Origin: Nakamurella multipartita DSM 44233
Lineage (GTDB): Bacteria > Actinomycetota > Actinomycetes > Mycobacteriales > Nakamurellaceae
Length of the DNA: 64,000 bases
Direction of reading: 5' to 3'
Assembly (NCBI RefSeq): GCF_000024365.1
Contig: NC_013235.1
Location: forward strand, 5,996,299-6,060,298
Made by a program: the position numbers and the translations under genes. Below the pieces are notes generated by a model. It searched no databases, was not told the DNA's origin, and saw only the letters and a program-made list of their open reading frames with translations. Each line of letters begins with the position of its first letter. The stretch's first letter is position 1. Positions 53,428 through 63,924 of the stretch are shown here, one piece after another.

Positions 53428-53670
53428 ACCGCTCCCTGTTGAGGTCTGGGCCCACCGTCGATCGTCGACGCGTGCGGGCGCCGGCCCCTGCCCGCACGGG
53501 GACCGACCAGACCAGAATATGTCGACTGGACCGGCCGACGATCCCGGGCCGTGGGGCGGCGGCCTCTACCATGAGTGCATCCTTGGTCCCACCACGGCCG
53601 CAGGCGTTCGGCAGCAGCCGGCGGTGGCGCATCGAGCCGGGACCTGCGAGCCGACCGACGAGGTGATGGC

Positions 53671-55011
53671 GTGAATGCAGGGACGGCCGGCGGCCGCACC
53701 CAGCCGGTCCATCGGAGCGCCGCCACGGGCACCAGCCTGGATCAGCACATCGACCGGTACGCCCAGCGCACCACCGGGATGCGGGCGTCGGCGATCCGGG
53801 CCCTGTTCGCGGTGGCCAACCGGCCCGAGGTGGTCTCGCTGGCCGGCGGCATGCCGTTCCTGCGGTCGCTGCCGTTGGAGGCGCTGGCCGTGGAGGCCTC
53901 CGAGCTGGTCGTACAGGACGGGCTGACCGCCCTGCAGTACGGCTCCGGGCAGGGCGTGCCCGAACTGCGCGAGCAGATCTGCCAGGTGATGGCCCTGGAG
54001 GGGATCACCGCGCACCCCGACGACGTGATGGTCACCGTCGGCTCGCAGATGGCGCTGGACCTGACCACCCGCATCTTCATCGATCCCGGCGACGTGATCC
54101 TGGCCGAGGCGCCGTCCTACGTCGGCGCCCTGGGCACGTTCCAGTCCTATCAGGCCCAGGTGGTGCACGTCGCCATGGACGACGACGGCCTGATCCCCGA
54201 GGCCCTGGTCGCCGCGATCGACAGCTGCCGGGCCAGCGGCCGCCGGATCAAGCTGCTGTACACGATTCCGAACTTTCATAATCCGGCCGGCGTCACCCTC
54301 TCCGACGCCCGGCGGGCCCGGATCGCCGAGATCTGCCGGGTCGCCGACATCGCCATCCTGGAGGACAACCCGTACGGGTTGCTCGGGTTCGACGACCGGC
54401 TGCGCCGCGCGATCCGGGCCGACGACGCCGACAACGTGATCTACCTGGGTTCGTTCTCCAAGACCTTCGCCCCCGGCCTGCGGGTCGGCTGGGTACTGGC
54501 CCCGCACGCCGTCCGCGAGAAGCTGGTGCTGGCCAACGAATCGGCCACGCTGAATCCGCCGGTGTTCAACCAGATGCTCATCTCCCGGTACCTGAGCGGC
54601 TTCGACTGGCGCGGTCAGATCAAGGCCTACCAGCAGACCTACGCCGAGCGGCGGGACACCATGCTGGCCGCCCTGGCCGAGATGATGCCCGAGGGCACCA
54701 CCTGGACCACCCCGGACGGCGGCTTCTACGTGTGGGTCACCCTGCCGCCCGGGTTCGACACGGCCGCCATGCTGCCCCGGGCGGTCACCGCGCGAGTCGC
54801 CTACGTGCCCGGAACCGCCTTCTACGCCGACGGTCTGGGCACCCGGCAGCTGCGGCTGTCGTACTGTTTCCCCACGCCGGAACGGATCACCGAGGGTGTG
54901 CGCCGGTTGGCCGGCGTCATCGCCAGCGAGCTGGACGTCATGCAGACCTTCGGCACCAGCGCGGCCCGGCCGATCTCCGGCCCGTCCTCCCCGTCGCCCG
55001 ACACCGCCTGA
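53671..55011 (+). CDS. PLP-dependent aminotransferase (class I/II, MocR/AAA type)
   Basis: The 446-residue enzyme resembles 2-aminoadipate/valine-type aminotransferases. The substrate loop reads VVSLAGGMP, the YGSGQGVPELREQI segment is conserved, the PLP-binding strands include PNFHNPAG, and the internal aldimine lysine lies in GSFSKTFAPGLRVGW. It has no HTH, so it is an enzyme and not a MocR regulator. The GTG start has GAGGTG upstream. It precedes an ATP-grasp ligase gene by 72 nt. Confidence 0.88.
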   Translation: MNAGTAGGRTQPVHRSAATGTSLDQHIDRYAQRTTGMRASAIRALFAVANRPEVVSLAGGMPFLRSLPLEALAVEASELVVQDGLTALQYGSGQGVPELREQICQVMALEGITAHPDDVMVTVGSQMALDLTTRIFIDPGDVILAEAPSYVGALGTFQSYQAQVVHVAMDDDGLIPEALVAAIDSCRASGRRIKLLYTIPNFHNPAGVTLSDARRARIAEICRVADIAILEDNPYGLLGFDDRLRRAIRADDADNVIYLGSFSKTFAPGLRVGWVLAPHAVREKLVLANESATLNPPVFNQMLISRYLSGFDWRGQIKAYQQTYAERRDTMLAALAEMMPEGTTWTTPDGGFYVWVTLPPGFDTAAMLPRAVTARVAYVPGTAFYADGLGTRQLRLSYCFPTPERITEGVRRLAGVIASELDVMQTFGTSAARPISGPSSPSPDTA

Positions 55012-55083
55012 TCCCGTGCCCGATTGCTCCCCGAACAGTCCCCGGAACGTCGACCGACCAAGCACGGCAAGGAGTGTGAACGA

Positions 55084-56031
55084 ATGACCCGACACGTGGT
55101 GGTGCTGGCCGGTGGGCTGTCCCACGAACGGGACGTGTCGCTGCGGTCCGGCTCCCGGCTGCAGGATGCGCTGCACGGGCGCGGGCTGGAGGTCACCCCG
55201 CGCGATACCGACGGCGAGCTGATCGACTGGCTCACCGGGCAGCGCCCGGACGCGGCGATCGTCGCGCTGCACGGCAGCCGCGGCGAGAACGGGGCCATCC
55301 AGAGCATTCTGGAGATGATCGGGATCCCCTACGTGGGGACCACGTCGACCAACTGCCGCCTGTCCTACGAGAAGAACATCGCCAAGAACCTGATGCGGCG
55401 CCACGGATTCGCCACGCCGGCCTGGGTATCGTTGTCGCACAGTACTTTTCGCGATCTCGGGGCGCAGACACTGATGGGTCTGCTGGTCGGCCACCTGGGC
55501 CTGCCGCTGATGGTCAAGCCCCAGCACGGGGGTTCGGCGCTGGGCGCCACGCCGGTCCGCACCGCCGACGAGTTGCCCGCCGCGCTGGTCGGCGCGTTCG
55601 CCTACGGGGAGATCGCGGTGGTCGAACAGTTCATCGAGGGGACCGAACTGGCCATCACGGTGGTCGACCGACGGGACGGCCCCCAGGCTCTCCCGGCGGT
55701 CGAGATCGCCCCCCACAGTGGGGTTTTCGATTACGAGTCGCGGTACACCGCCGGCCTGACCACCTACTACACGCCGGCCCGGCTGGACGAGGCCGTGGCC
55801 ACCGCGGCGGCCGAGCTGGCCATCGGAGCGCACCGCACCCTGGGGTTGCGGGATGTGTCCCGGACGGACGCGATCGCCGGCGCCGACGGTGCCGTGCACT
55901 TCCTGGAGGTGAACGTCTCGCCCGGCCTGACCGAGACGTCGCTGCTGCCGATGGCGGTCGAGGCCGCCGGCGGTTCCCTCGGCGAGCTGTACGCGGGCCT
56001 GGTGGAGCGAGCGGTCGCCCGCGGCGCCTGA
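55084..56031 (+). CDS. D-alanine-D-alanine ligase-like ATP-grasp enzyme
   Basis: The 315-residue protein has Ddl-type motifs: VLAGGLSHERDVSLRSG, ALHGSRGENGAIQSILE, the ATP-grasp loop KPQHGGSALG (GSSVG in true Ddl) and FLEVNVSPGLTETSLLP. Some positions differ from canonical Ddl, so the substrate could be another pair of amino acids. ATG 55084 has AAGGAG upstream. It probably acts with the adjacent aminotransferase; a terminator follows. Confidence 0.85.
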   Translation: MTRHVVVLAGGLSHERDVSLRSGSRLQDALHGRGLEVTPRDTDGELIDWLTGQRPDAAIVALHGSRGENGAIQSILEMIGIPYVGTTSTNCRLSYEKNIAKNLMRRHGFATPAWVSLSHSTFRDLGAQTLMGLLVGHLGLPLMVKPQHGGSALGATPVRTADELPAALVGAFAYGEIAVVEQFIEGTELAITVVDRRDGPQALPAVEIAPHSGVFDYESRYTAGLTTYYTPARLDEAVATAAAELAIGAHRTLGLRDVSRTDAIAGADGAVHFLEVNVSPGLTETSLLPMAVEAAGGSLGELYAGLVERAVARGA

Positions 56032-56061
56032 GCGCCTGCGGACTCCCTGGTCCGGGCGTCG

Positions 56062-56104
56062 AAAAAGGAAGGGGGGTACCGGCTTGGCCGGTACCCCCCT
56101 TTTT
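56062..56104. terminator. Bidirectional terminator between the ligase gene and parB
   Basis: A perfect 13-bp stem (GGGGGGTACCGGC with GCCGGTACCCCCC) around TTG is flanked by A-rich DNA on the left and TTTTT on the right, so it works for both convergent genes. Confidence 0.95.
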
Positions 56105-56116
56105 CGGCGTGGTGCT

Positions 56117-57250
56117 CTATCCGGCGGCGCGTTCGGAGGCCGAGGCCGCGTCGATGGCCGAGGGAGCCATCACCGTGATCAACCGGCGCAGATCCTCCTG
56201 GGTGGCGAACTCCACCACGATCCGTCCCTTGGTCCGACCGATCTCCAGCCGGACACGGGTGTCGAACGCGTCGGACAGGGCGCCGGCCAGGTTCTCCAGT
56301 CCGGGGATGACCCGCTTGGGGGCGGTGACCCGGCGACGGGAGGTGGTCCGCCCCAGCAGCAGGGTGACGGCCTCCTCCGTGCCCCGCACCGACAGACCCT
56401 CAGCGACGATGCGAGCCGCGAGCTGTTCCTGATCGTCGGGGTCGGGCAGCGACAGCAGGGCCCGCGCGTGCCCGGCCGACAGCACGCCGGCGGCCACCCG
56501 CCGCTGCACCGGGATCGGCAGCTTGAGCAACCGGATGGTGTTGGAGATGACGGGGCGGCTACGGCCCAGCCGGGAGGCGAGCTCCTCCTGGGTGACGTCG
56601 AACTCTTGGAGCAGCTGCTGGTAGGCCGCGGCCTCTTCCAACGGGTTCAGGTTGGCCCGATGGATGTTCTCCAGCAACGCATCTCGCAACATCTCGGCGT
56701 CCTGCGTACGCCGGACGATGGCCGGGATGGTGGGCAGTCCGGCGCGCTGCGCGGCCTGCCAGCGCCGCTCGCCCATGACCAGCTCGTAACTCCCCGGTTC
56801 CAGTTCCCGGACGACGATCGGCTGGAGCAGGCCGAACTCGCGGATGGAATGGGTGAGCTCGGCCAGCGCGTCCTCGTCGAACACGGTCCGCGGGTTGCGG
56901 GCGTTGCGCTGGATCCGCTCGACCCGGATCTCCGCGTATCGCGGTCCGCCCGGAGTAGCTCGCACGGTCGGCGGCGTGGTTGAGCGTTCAACATCCGGCG
57001 CAGTGTCCGGACGGGCCGCCGCGGTGGTGTCGTGCTCGCCGTCGCTCGCCTCGCTCGGGCCGGAAGCCAGGACACTGTCAGCCTTTTCGGTGGCCGGCTC
57101 GGCCGACGGCGGTACCAGGGCGAGCGGCGGCGCCTCCCGCTTGGCCGGCGTGCCGTTGATCAGAACGTCGGTCACCGTCGTGGTGGTGGGTCCGGTCGGG
57201 ATCAGTGCGGCCAGGCCGCGTCCCAGACCGCCTCGGGCCTTGCCGGTCAT
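56117..57250 (-). CDS. parB: Chromosome partitioning protein ParB
   Basis: The protein has 377 residues. It starts [12 protein letters not shown], then has a variable acidic stretch and the ParB core from about residue 105: [13 protein letters not shown], the CTP-binding [17 protein letters not shown] and the [29 protein letters not shown]. The C-terminal dimerisation domain ends the chain. It binds parS and slides on DNA, loading SMC; parS copies lie just upstream of parA. Confidence 0.96.
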   Translation of the reverse strand: MTGKARGGLGRGLAALIPTGPTTTTVTDVLINGTPAKREAPPLALVPPSAEPATEKADSVLASGPSEASDGEHDTTAAARPDTAPDVERSTTPPTVRATPGGPRYAEIRVERIQRNARNPRTVFDEDALAELTHSIREFGLLQPIVVRELEPGSYELVMGERRWQAAQRAGLPTIPAIVRRTQDAEMLRDALLENIHRANLNPLEEAAAYQQLLQEFDVTQEELASRLGRSRPVISNTIRLLKLPIPVQRRVAAGVLSAGHARALLSLPDPDDQEQLAARIVAEGLSVRGTEEAVTLLLGRTTSRRRVTAPKRVIPGLENLAGALSDAFDTRVRLEIGRTKGRIVVEFATQEDLRRLITVMAPSAIDAASASERAAG

Positions 57251-57290
57251 TCGGTCACCTCGTCGTTCCGGTCCGCTCGCTCGTTCACCG

Positions 57291-58196
57291 TCATGCCAAC
57301 TCCCTCGTGCCTCGTTCAGCGATCTCCCGAGCCGCGTCCAGGTAGCTCATCGCGCCACGGGAACCCGGGTCGTAGGTCATCACCGACTGCCCGAACCCCG
57401 GCGCCTCGGAGACCTTGACCGACCGCGGGATCGTCGTGCGCAGCACGATGTCCCCGAAGTGGTTGCGGACCTCGTTCGCCACCTGGTCGGCCAGTTTGGT
57501 GCGTCCGTCGTACATCGTGAGCAGGATCGTGGAGACGATCAGCTCCCGGTTCAGGTGCTCCTGGACCATGCCGATGTTACGGAGAAGCTGGCCGAGACCC
57601 TCCAGCGCGTAGTACTCGCACTGGATCGGGATGAGCACCTCGTCCACGGCGGCCATCGCGTTCACCGTGAGCAGGCCCAGCGACGGCGGGCAGTCGACCA
57701 GGATGTAGTCGTAGTAGGTGTCGATCGCTTCGATCGCCTTCTTGAGGCGGGTTTCGCGTTCGGGCATCGACACCAGCTCGATCTCGGCCCCGGCCAGGTC
57801 GATGGTGGCCGGGATACAGCCCAGCCGGGGTGCGTCCGGGCTGGTCTGGATGGCCTCGGCCGGGGTGATCTCGCCCAGCAGCACGTCATAGACCGACGGG
57901 GTGCCGGATTTGCGTTCCACCCCGAGCGCGGTGGAGGCGTTGCCCTGCGGGTCCAGGTCGATGACCAGGACATGCAATCCGGCCAATGCCAGCGCGACCC
58001 CGATGTTGACGGTGGTGGTGGTCTTGCCCACCCCGCCCTTCTGGTTGGCCACCGAGAACACTCGGCGATGCCGCGGCCGCGGCATGGTCAGCTCACCCGA
58101 CCTGATTTCCATGGCGGCCAATGACGCCCTGGCCAGTGGCGTGTCCTCGTCGGGGTCGATCCCGACGGCCGGCGCCATGTCGACGTCGATGCTCAC
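57291..58196 (-). CDS. parA: Chromosome partitioning ATPase ParA
   Basis: The protein has 301 residues. The deviant Walker A is [20 protein letters not shown], the Walker B region is [19 protein letters not shown] 58196 follows GAGGAGG at 7 nt; the frame to 58352 has no support. It is followed by parB after 40 nt. It drives separation of origin regions. Confidence 0.96.
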   Translation of the reverse strand: MSIDVDMAPAVGIDPDEDTPLARASLAAMEIRSGELTMPRPRHRRVFSVANQKGGVGKTTTTVNIGVALALAGLHVLVIDLDPQGNASTALGVERKSGTPSVYDVLLGEITPAEAIQTSPDAPRLGCIPATIDLAGAEIELVSMPERETRLKKAIEAIDTYYDYILVDCPPSLGLLTVNAMAAVDEVLIPIQCEYYALEGLGQLLRNIGMVQEHLNRELIVSTILLTMYDGRTKLADQVANEVRNHFGDIVLRTTIPRSVKVSEAPGFGQSVMTYDPGSRGAMSYLDAAREIAERGTRELA

Positions 58197-58345
58197 GCTG
58201 TCGCCTCCTCGTCCGCGTCGCCCGGTCGGGCACCGTTGTTCAGGTGTCACCGGGTCGTTCCGCACGCTACGGGGCGCACTCGCTCCCGCCCGGACACCAC
58301 GCCGGGGGGGCGTGGAACACGCGGATTTCGCGTTCGTCGATCGCC

Positions 58346-58359
58346 GTTTCACGTGGAAC
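58346..58359. promoter_or_regulatory. parS: parS site 1
   Basis: GTTTCACGTGGAAC, the actinobacterial parS core, 150 bp upstream of parA. Confidence 0.93.
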
Positions 58360-58397
58360 GAGCTCGGTCGGCGACCAGGGCGCCGTCGTCCAGGCCG

Positions 58398-58411
58398 GTT
58401 TCACGTGGAAC
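58398..58411. promoter_or_regulatory. parS: parS site 2
   Basis: GTTTCACGTGGAAC, identical to the others and in the same orientation. Confidence 0.93.
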
Positions 58412-58454
58412 CGTGTGGTTTCCGCCAGCCCGGGCCGCGTCTCGTCGGCTCGTT

Positions 58455-58468
58455 GTTTCACGTGGAAC
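58455..58468. promoter_or_regulatory. parS: parS site 3
   Basis: GTTTCACGTGGAAC preceded by T, giving the best match to the wider consensus TGTTTCACGTGAAACA at the left arm. Confidence 0.94.
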
Positions 58469-58538
58469 GCGACCGGAGCAGGCGTATCAACCACCGCGCC
58501 GGGTCCGGCCCGACCCCGGCGCCCTCGGCCACCAGACG

Positions 58539-58578
58539 CCAGCGGCCGGCCGTTTCACGTGGAACGGCCGGCCGCTGG
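58539..58578. repeat. 40-bp palindrome with parS at its centre
   Basis: Arms CCAGCGGCCGGCC (58539-58551) and GGCCGGCCGCTGG (58566-58578) are perfect complements, and the parS core between them is itself almost palindromic. On RNA it would form a strong hairpin 33 nt after the decarboxylase stop, so it may also terminate that transcript. Confidence 0.85.
58552..58565. promoter_or_regulatory. parS: parS site 4
   Basis: GTTTCACGTGGAAC lying at the exact centre of a 40-bp palindrome. Confidence 0.93.
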
Positions 58579-58610
58579 TCGACGGCAACGACGCCGGGAA
58601 TCAGCGCCGG

Positions 58611-60032
<1,422 letters not shown>

Positions 60033-60078
60033 TCAAGCCCGATGCGGAGCCCCCGGCCCGGACTCCTCGCGAGGCCGT

Positions 60079-60879
60079 TCAGTGCCCGGTGCGACCACGG
60101 GGATTCGTCGGGCGGACCGGCTTGCCACCGGCTCGGCCCCGGTTCGCCCGGCGCGGGCGGATGGGGCGATCGGCGGTGCGCGTGGCGCGGACCACGAAGG
60201 CCGGACCCGCCGGGCCGTCGACCCGGACCACGGCCGCGTCGATCAAACCCGCTGACCGGACTTCGTCCGCGTCGCGGACCAGTTCCTCCTCCGCCGAGGA
60301 CCCCTTCAGGGCGAGGAAGGTCCCGCCCGGACGGACCAGACCCGAGCACCAGCCGGCCAGCCGGCCGAGGGGGGCGACCGCGCGGGACACCACCAGGTCG
60401 GCGCCGCCGGCACTCGGCCCGGCATCCTGCGCCCGGCTGCGGACCACCTCGCAGTTGTCCAGCTCCAGCCGATCGATCGCCTCGAGAAGGAACCGCACCC
60501 GCCGTTCCAGCGGCTCGACCAGGATCACCTGGACGTCGGGCCGGGCAATGGCCAGGACCAGTCCGGGCAGACCGGCACCACTGCCCACGTCGACCAGCCG
60601 CGCGCCGTGGGGGATCAGGTCGGTCAGGGCGGCACAGTTGAGCAAGTGCCGGGTCCAGAGCCGGTCGGTCTCGCGGGGCCCGATCAGCCCGCGGATCACC
60701 CCGTCGGTAGCCAGCAGCCGGGCGTAGGCGCGGGCCGTCTGGACCTGGGCGCCGAAGACCTCGACGACAGAGGGCGGCTCAGGCTCGAGGTCGGCCAGAT
60801 CACCGGCCGGGGACGGGGCCCCCACCGGATCGTCGCCGGCCGACTCGTCGTCGGCCGCGTCGCCCACTGCGGCGCTCAC
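60079..60879 (-). CDS. rsmG: 16S rRNA (guanine527-N7)-methyltransferase RsmG
   Basis: This 266-residue methyltransferase has the SAM-binding LVDVGSGAGLPGLVLAI and FLALKGSSAEEEL. A low-complexity N terminus of about 35 residues and a basic C-terminal tail of about 40 residues lengthen it beyond the usual 210-240. It methylates G527 of 16S rRNA. It lies downstream of jag; an SOS-like box lies between the two. Confidence 0.95.
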   Translation of the reverse strand: MSAAVGDAADDESAGDDPVGAPSPAGDLADLEPEPPSVVEVFGAQVQTARAYARLLATDGVIRGLIGPRETDRLWTRHLLNCAALTDLIPHGARLVDVGSGAGLPGLVLAIARPDVQVILVEPLERRVRFLLEAIDRLELDNCEVVRSRAQDAGPSAGGADLVVSRAVAPLGRLAGWCSGLVRPGGTFLALKGSSAEEELVRDADEVRSAGLIDAAVVRVDGPAGPAFVVRATRTADRPIRPRRANRGRAGGKPVRPTNPRGRTGH

Positions 60880-60904
60880 CTGACCCGCCCGGCCGCCGTT
60901 GTTA

Positions 60905-60916
60905 GAACATATGTTC
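60905..60916. promoter_or_regulatory. LexA (SOS)-like box upstream of rsmG
   Basis: GAACATATGTTC is a perfect 12-bp palindrome matching GAAC-N4-GTTC, the core of the actinobacterial/Bacillus LexA box. It lies 25 bp before the rsmG start and 12 bp after the jag stop. Confidence 0.5.
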
Positions 60917-60928
60917 GAATCGTCATGA

Positions 60929-61492
60929 TCAGCCGGTGGGGCTGATCACGACCCGGCGTCGCGGCTCCTCGCCCTCGCTCGAGGACTCCGCCCCGGCGAT
61001 CCGACCCACCGCGTCGTGCACGATCTTGCGCTCGAACGGGTTCATCGGGGACAGCCGGACGGGCTCGCCGGACGCGACGACCTGCTCGGCCAGGGTGCGG
61101 CCCAGCTCGTCCAGCTCGGACCGACGACGGGCCCGGTAACCGGCGATGTCGAGCATCAGTCGGGATCGCTGACCGGTCTCGGCCATCGCCGCCAGCCGGG
61201 TCAGTTCCTGCAGCGCGTCCAGCACCTCGCCGTGGTCGCCGACCAGCCGGCTCAGCTCGCCCTCGCCGATGATGGAGACGACCGCGCGCTCGCCCTCGAC
61301 GTCCAGGTCGATGTCGCCGTCGAAGTCCAGGATGTCCAGCAGCCGTTCCAGGTAGTCTCCGGCGGCGTCGCCCTCGGCGACCAGCAACTCATGTTTGGTC
61401 ATCGCCGGCTCCTGGCCGACGCCGTCGACGGTCTGCTCGTCGGTCTGCTCGTCGGCCTGGTCGGTGACCAGGGTGGTCGCGTTGTCAGTCAT
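60929..61492 (-). CDS. jag: Jag/KhpB RNA-binding protein
   Basis: The 187-residue protein has a KH-like domain (LLDILDFDGDIDLDVEGERAV, GELSRLVGDHGEVLDALQELT) and a C-terminal R3H domain (GEPVRLSPMNPFERKIVHDAV). The acidic N terminus has a repeated DEQTDEQT. It is between yidC and rsmG, its usual place. It binds RNA and affects cell division in other bacteria. Confidence 0.93.
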   Translation of the reverse strand: MTDNATTLVTDQADEQTDEQTVDGVGQEPAMTKHELLVAEGDAAGDYLERLLDILDFDGDIDLDVEGERAVVSIIGEGELSRLVGDHGEVLDALQELTRLAAMAETGQRSRLMLDIAGYRARRRSELDELGRTLAEQVVASGEPVRLSPMNPFERKIVHDAVGRIAGAESSSEGEEPRRRVVISPTG

Positions 61493-61612
61493 GGTTCTCC
61501 CTCTGCTTCACGGTCGTCCCGGTACCCCCGGGATCGGCCGCCCACGCTGGTGATGGGACCGGGCCGTGGGGCGGAACGCACCCACGGCCGGTCATGAACG
61601 CCGGCCGCTCGC

Positions 61613-62770
61613 TCAGCGTTTCTTCTTCGGGCCGCCGCGCGGCTTCGCCCCGGGCGCTGGCTTCGCCCCGGCCGCCTTGTCGCCGGCCGGCTTGGTCATC
61701 GACACCCCGTCACCGGCGGCCGGAGTCCCGGATCCCTTCGGCTTGCCGTTCGGGGAGCCGTTCGTGGCTGCCGGACCCGTCCCGTTCGCGCTCGCCTCGC
61801 CCGCCGGGTCGGTCAGCTTGGACGGAGTGACCACCGGCCGGTTCGCCGAACCCTTGGGCCGGGCACCCGGCTTGGGCGTGGTGAAGCGGCTGGCTTCCTT
61901 GGCTTCTTCCACCACCTGGGCCTGGGCCAGCGCCTTGCGGTCCTGGATGCGGTGGGCGACGTAGAGCTGACCGAAGGTCCACGAGTTGTTGGCCAGCCAG
62001 TAGAACAGGATGGCCAGCGGGAAGAACGGACCACCGAAGATCACGAACAGCGGGAACATGTACAGCATCAGCTTGTTCATGATCGCCGTCTGCGGGTTGG
62101 CCGCGGCGTCGACGTTCATCTGCGCCTGGCGAGCCACCGAGCGACGGCTGGTCATGTGGGTGGCGATGCCGGCCAGGATGGTCAGCGGCACCCCCCACCA
62201 GATGATGGCCTCCCGCACGCCGTCCATGAAGGCCAGCTGGTCGGCCTGCATCGTCATGTAGCCGACCAACGGGGCACCGCCGGGCAGCTTCGCGCCGCCC
62301 ATGGAGACCACGTCGGCGTGGTTGAAGAAGTAGACGTTCTCGCGGTAGAACCAGACGCTCGGTCCGCCCGGACCGTCGTTGACCGGCTGGAACATGCGCA
62401 GCACGTGGAACAGACCGATGAAGACGGGCGCCTGGATCAACGCCGGCAGGCAGGACGCCAGGGGGTTGACCCCGGCCTCCTTGTTCAGCTTCATCATCTC
62501 TTCGGACAACCGCTGCTTGTCGTCCTTGTACTTCTCGCGCAGCTGCTTCATCCGCGGCTGGATCGCCTGCATCTTGAGCTGCGATTCCATCTGCTTCATG
62601 AACGGCTTGAACAGGATCGCCCGCAGCGTGAAGATCAGGAAGATCACGCTGAGCACCCAGGTGATCGCCTGGTCGGGGCCGAGAACGGCGCCGAAGATCT
62701 TGTGCCAGACCCACATGATCCCGGACACCGGGTAGTAGATGTAGTCCAGGGACCAGAAGTTGAATGTCAC
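61613..62770 (-). CDS. yidC: Membrane protein insertase YidC
   Basis: The 385-residue protein has the Oxa1/YidC core (IFLIFTLRAILFKPFMKQME, LASCLPALIQAPVFIGLFHV, LFVIFGGPFFPLAILFYWLANNSW) with five membrane segments and a long Lys/Pro-rich C-terminal tail that ends in GGPKKKR. GTG 62770 overlaps the yidD stop (GTGA) and has AGGAG upstream. It inserts membrane proteins alone or with Sec. Confidence 0.95.
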   Translation of the reverse strand: MTFNFWSLDYIYYPVSGIMWVWHKIFGAVLGPDQAITWVLSVIFLIFTLRAILFKPFMKQMESQLKMQAIQPRMKQLREKYKDDKQRLSEEMMKLNKEAGVNPLASCLPALIQAPVFIGLFHVLRMFQPVNDGPGGPSVWFYRENVYFFNHADVVSMGGAKLPGGAPLVGYMTMQADQLAFMDGVREAIIWWGVPLTILAGIATHMTSRRSVARQAQMNVDAAANPQTAIMNKLMLYMFPLFVIFGGPFFPLAILFYWLANNSWTFGQLYVAHRIQDRKALAQAQVVEEAKEASRFTTPKPGARPKGSANRPVVTPSKLTDPAGEASANGTGPAATNGSPNGKPKGSGTPAAGDGVSMTKPAGDKAAGAKPAPGAKPRGGPKKKR

Positions 62771-63201
62771 GCGGCAAATCTCCTGATCGTTGTGTCCGCA
62801 CCCCGCGACGGCGGCGCGCTGGACAAGTCTGCCCGATTGCGGGGAGTGGGCGGGTCGGACGGATCGTCGGTGAGCGGGGCCGGCTCGGGATCGACCGGCC
62901 GATCGGCCTCGAGGTCCTGCTCGCTGGTGGAACTCCCGGCCGAGTCGCCGCGTTCCCGGCGCAGCCCGGTCGCCGGGACGTGATCGATTCCGCCCTCGCT
63001 CCACGGGTTGCACCGCAGCAGGCGCCAGATGGTCAAGATGGTCCCGACCACCGCGCCACGGGTGCGCAGCGCGGTGACCGCGTAGGCACTGCAGGTCGGG
63101 TAGTACCGGCAGCTGGCCGGCGTATACGGAGTGATGAAGCGCTGGTAGAACCGGATCGGCGCGACCAGCAGCTCGGCCGGCCAGCGCCGGACGGGGATCA
63201 T
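62767..63201 (-). CDS. yidD: Membrane protein insertion efficiency factor YidD
   Basis: The 144-residue protein has the YidD core in its first 80 residues: RFYQRFITPYTPASCRYYPTCSAYAVTAL and LRCNPWSEGGIDHVP, including the conserved cysteines. A tail of about 60 residues, rich in acidic residues and Pro, is unusual, as YidD is commonly 70-110 residues. It overlaps rnpA and yidC by 4 nt each. Confidence 0.94.
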   Translation of the reverse strand: MIPVRRWPAELLVAPIRFYQRFITPYTPASCRYYPTCSAYAVTALRTRGAVVGTILTIWRLLRCNPWSEGGIDHVPATGLRRERGDSAGSSTSEQDLEADRPVDPEPAPLTDDPSDPPTPRNRADLSSAPPSRGADTTIRRFAA

Positions 63202-63590
63202 CGCCGGACCCCGGCGGGCCGGGCCGCTCCGGGTGCCCGTCGGGCCCGCCGCAATGCCCCGGCCAGCGCCGATGCCAGGTCGACGCCCAGCTCGGCGCTG
63301 CTGGCCGCGGCGGCCGCCGGCAACGCCCGCACCACCACGTCGGTCCCCGGCGGCAGCTCCGCCAGCCGCGGGCGCACCAACGCCCGCAGCCGCCGGGTGA
63401 TCCGATGCCGGACCACCGCGTTGCCGACCTTGCCGGAGACGACAAAACCCACCCGGGGATCCGCAGGCGGTCCCGGGCGGTGTTCGGTCAACAGATGCAC
63501 CACCAAGCGCGGGGCGGCCGACCGGCTGCCCCGCCGCACCACGGCGGCGAACTGCTCGGAGGTGTGCAGGCGGCTGCCAGCAGGGAGCAT
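63198..63590 (-). CDS. rnpA: Ribonuclease P protein component
   Basis: The 130-residue protein starts at ATG 63590 (MLPAGSRLHTSEQFAAVVRRG); the frame extends to 63893 across rpmH but is not genuine there. The RnpA signature is VGFVVSGKVGNAVVRHRITRRLRALVR. It is 23 nt after rpmH. It helps RNase P RNA process tRNA 5' ends. Confidence 0.95.
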   Translation of the reverse strand: MLPAGSRLHTSEQFAAVVRRGSRSAAPRLVVHLLTEHRPGPPADPRVGFVVSGKVGNAVVRHRITRRLRALVRPRLAELPPGTDVVVRALPAAAAASSAELGVDLASALAGALRRARRAPGAARPAGVRR

Positions 63591-63613
63591 GGCGAGTCCG
63601 ACCTGACCGGATG

Positions 63614-63751
63614 TCAGGCCGAGAGCTCGGCGCGACCCTTGCGACGACGAGCGGCCAGGATGGCGCGGCCGGCCCTGGTCCGCATGCGCAGCCGGAACCC
63701 GTGGGTCTTGGCCCGGCGCCGGTTGTTCGGCTGGAAAGTACGCTTGCTCAC
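63614..63751 (-). CDS. rpmH: 50S ribosomal protein L34
   Basis: The 45-residue protein begins [19 protein letters not shown] and ends RKGRAELSA, a full-length L34. The start is GTG 63751 with AGGAG 9 nt upstream. It leads the rpmH-rnpA-yidD-yidC-jag-rsmG run, which normally faces dnaA across a short intergenic region. Confidence 0.96.
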   Translation of the reverse strand: MSKRTFQPNNRRRAKTHGFRLRMRTRAGRAILAARRRKGRAELSA

Positions 63752-63894
63752 GGCTATCTACTCCTACATCCACTGGCTTGCCCACCTGGCTACTGGTGAT
63801 CGGCGGAGACGGGCCCCGCCGTCCGCGATGAGCGCACGGAAATGCGCTCACACTGAGGGCAGCACGAACCGGCCGGCGATCACCGGTTGACACC

Positions 63895-63924
63895 AGAGTA
63901 CGGACAGCCGGGCGCAGGGGTCAA
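63895..63924 (-). promoter_or_regulatory. Likely rpmH promoter
   Basis: On the minus strand TTGACC (63924-63919) and TACTCT (63900-63895) are spaced by 18 bp, a good sigma-70-type promoter about 145 bp upstream of rpmH. Confidence 0.6.

Larger units (their letters stand above)
58197..58610. other. Non-coding parS region
   Basis: About 414 bases between parA and the decarboxylase gene carry no gene. They hold four parS sites, listed separately, and a long palindrome. Confidence 0.9.

Noticed and set aside
63591..63893. N-terminal extension of rnpA
   Set aside because: It runs across rpmH in another frame and lacks RnpA similarity; ATG 63590 gives the normal length.
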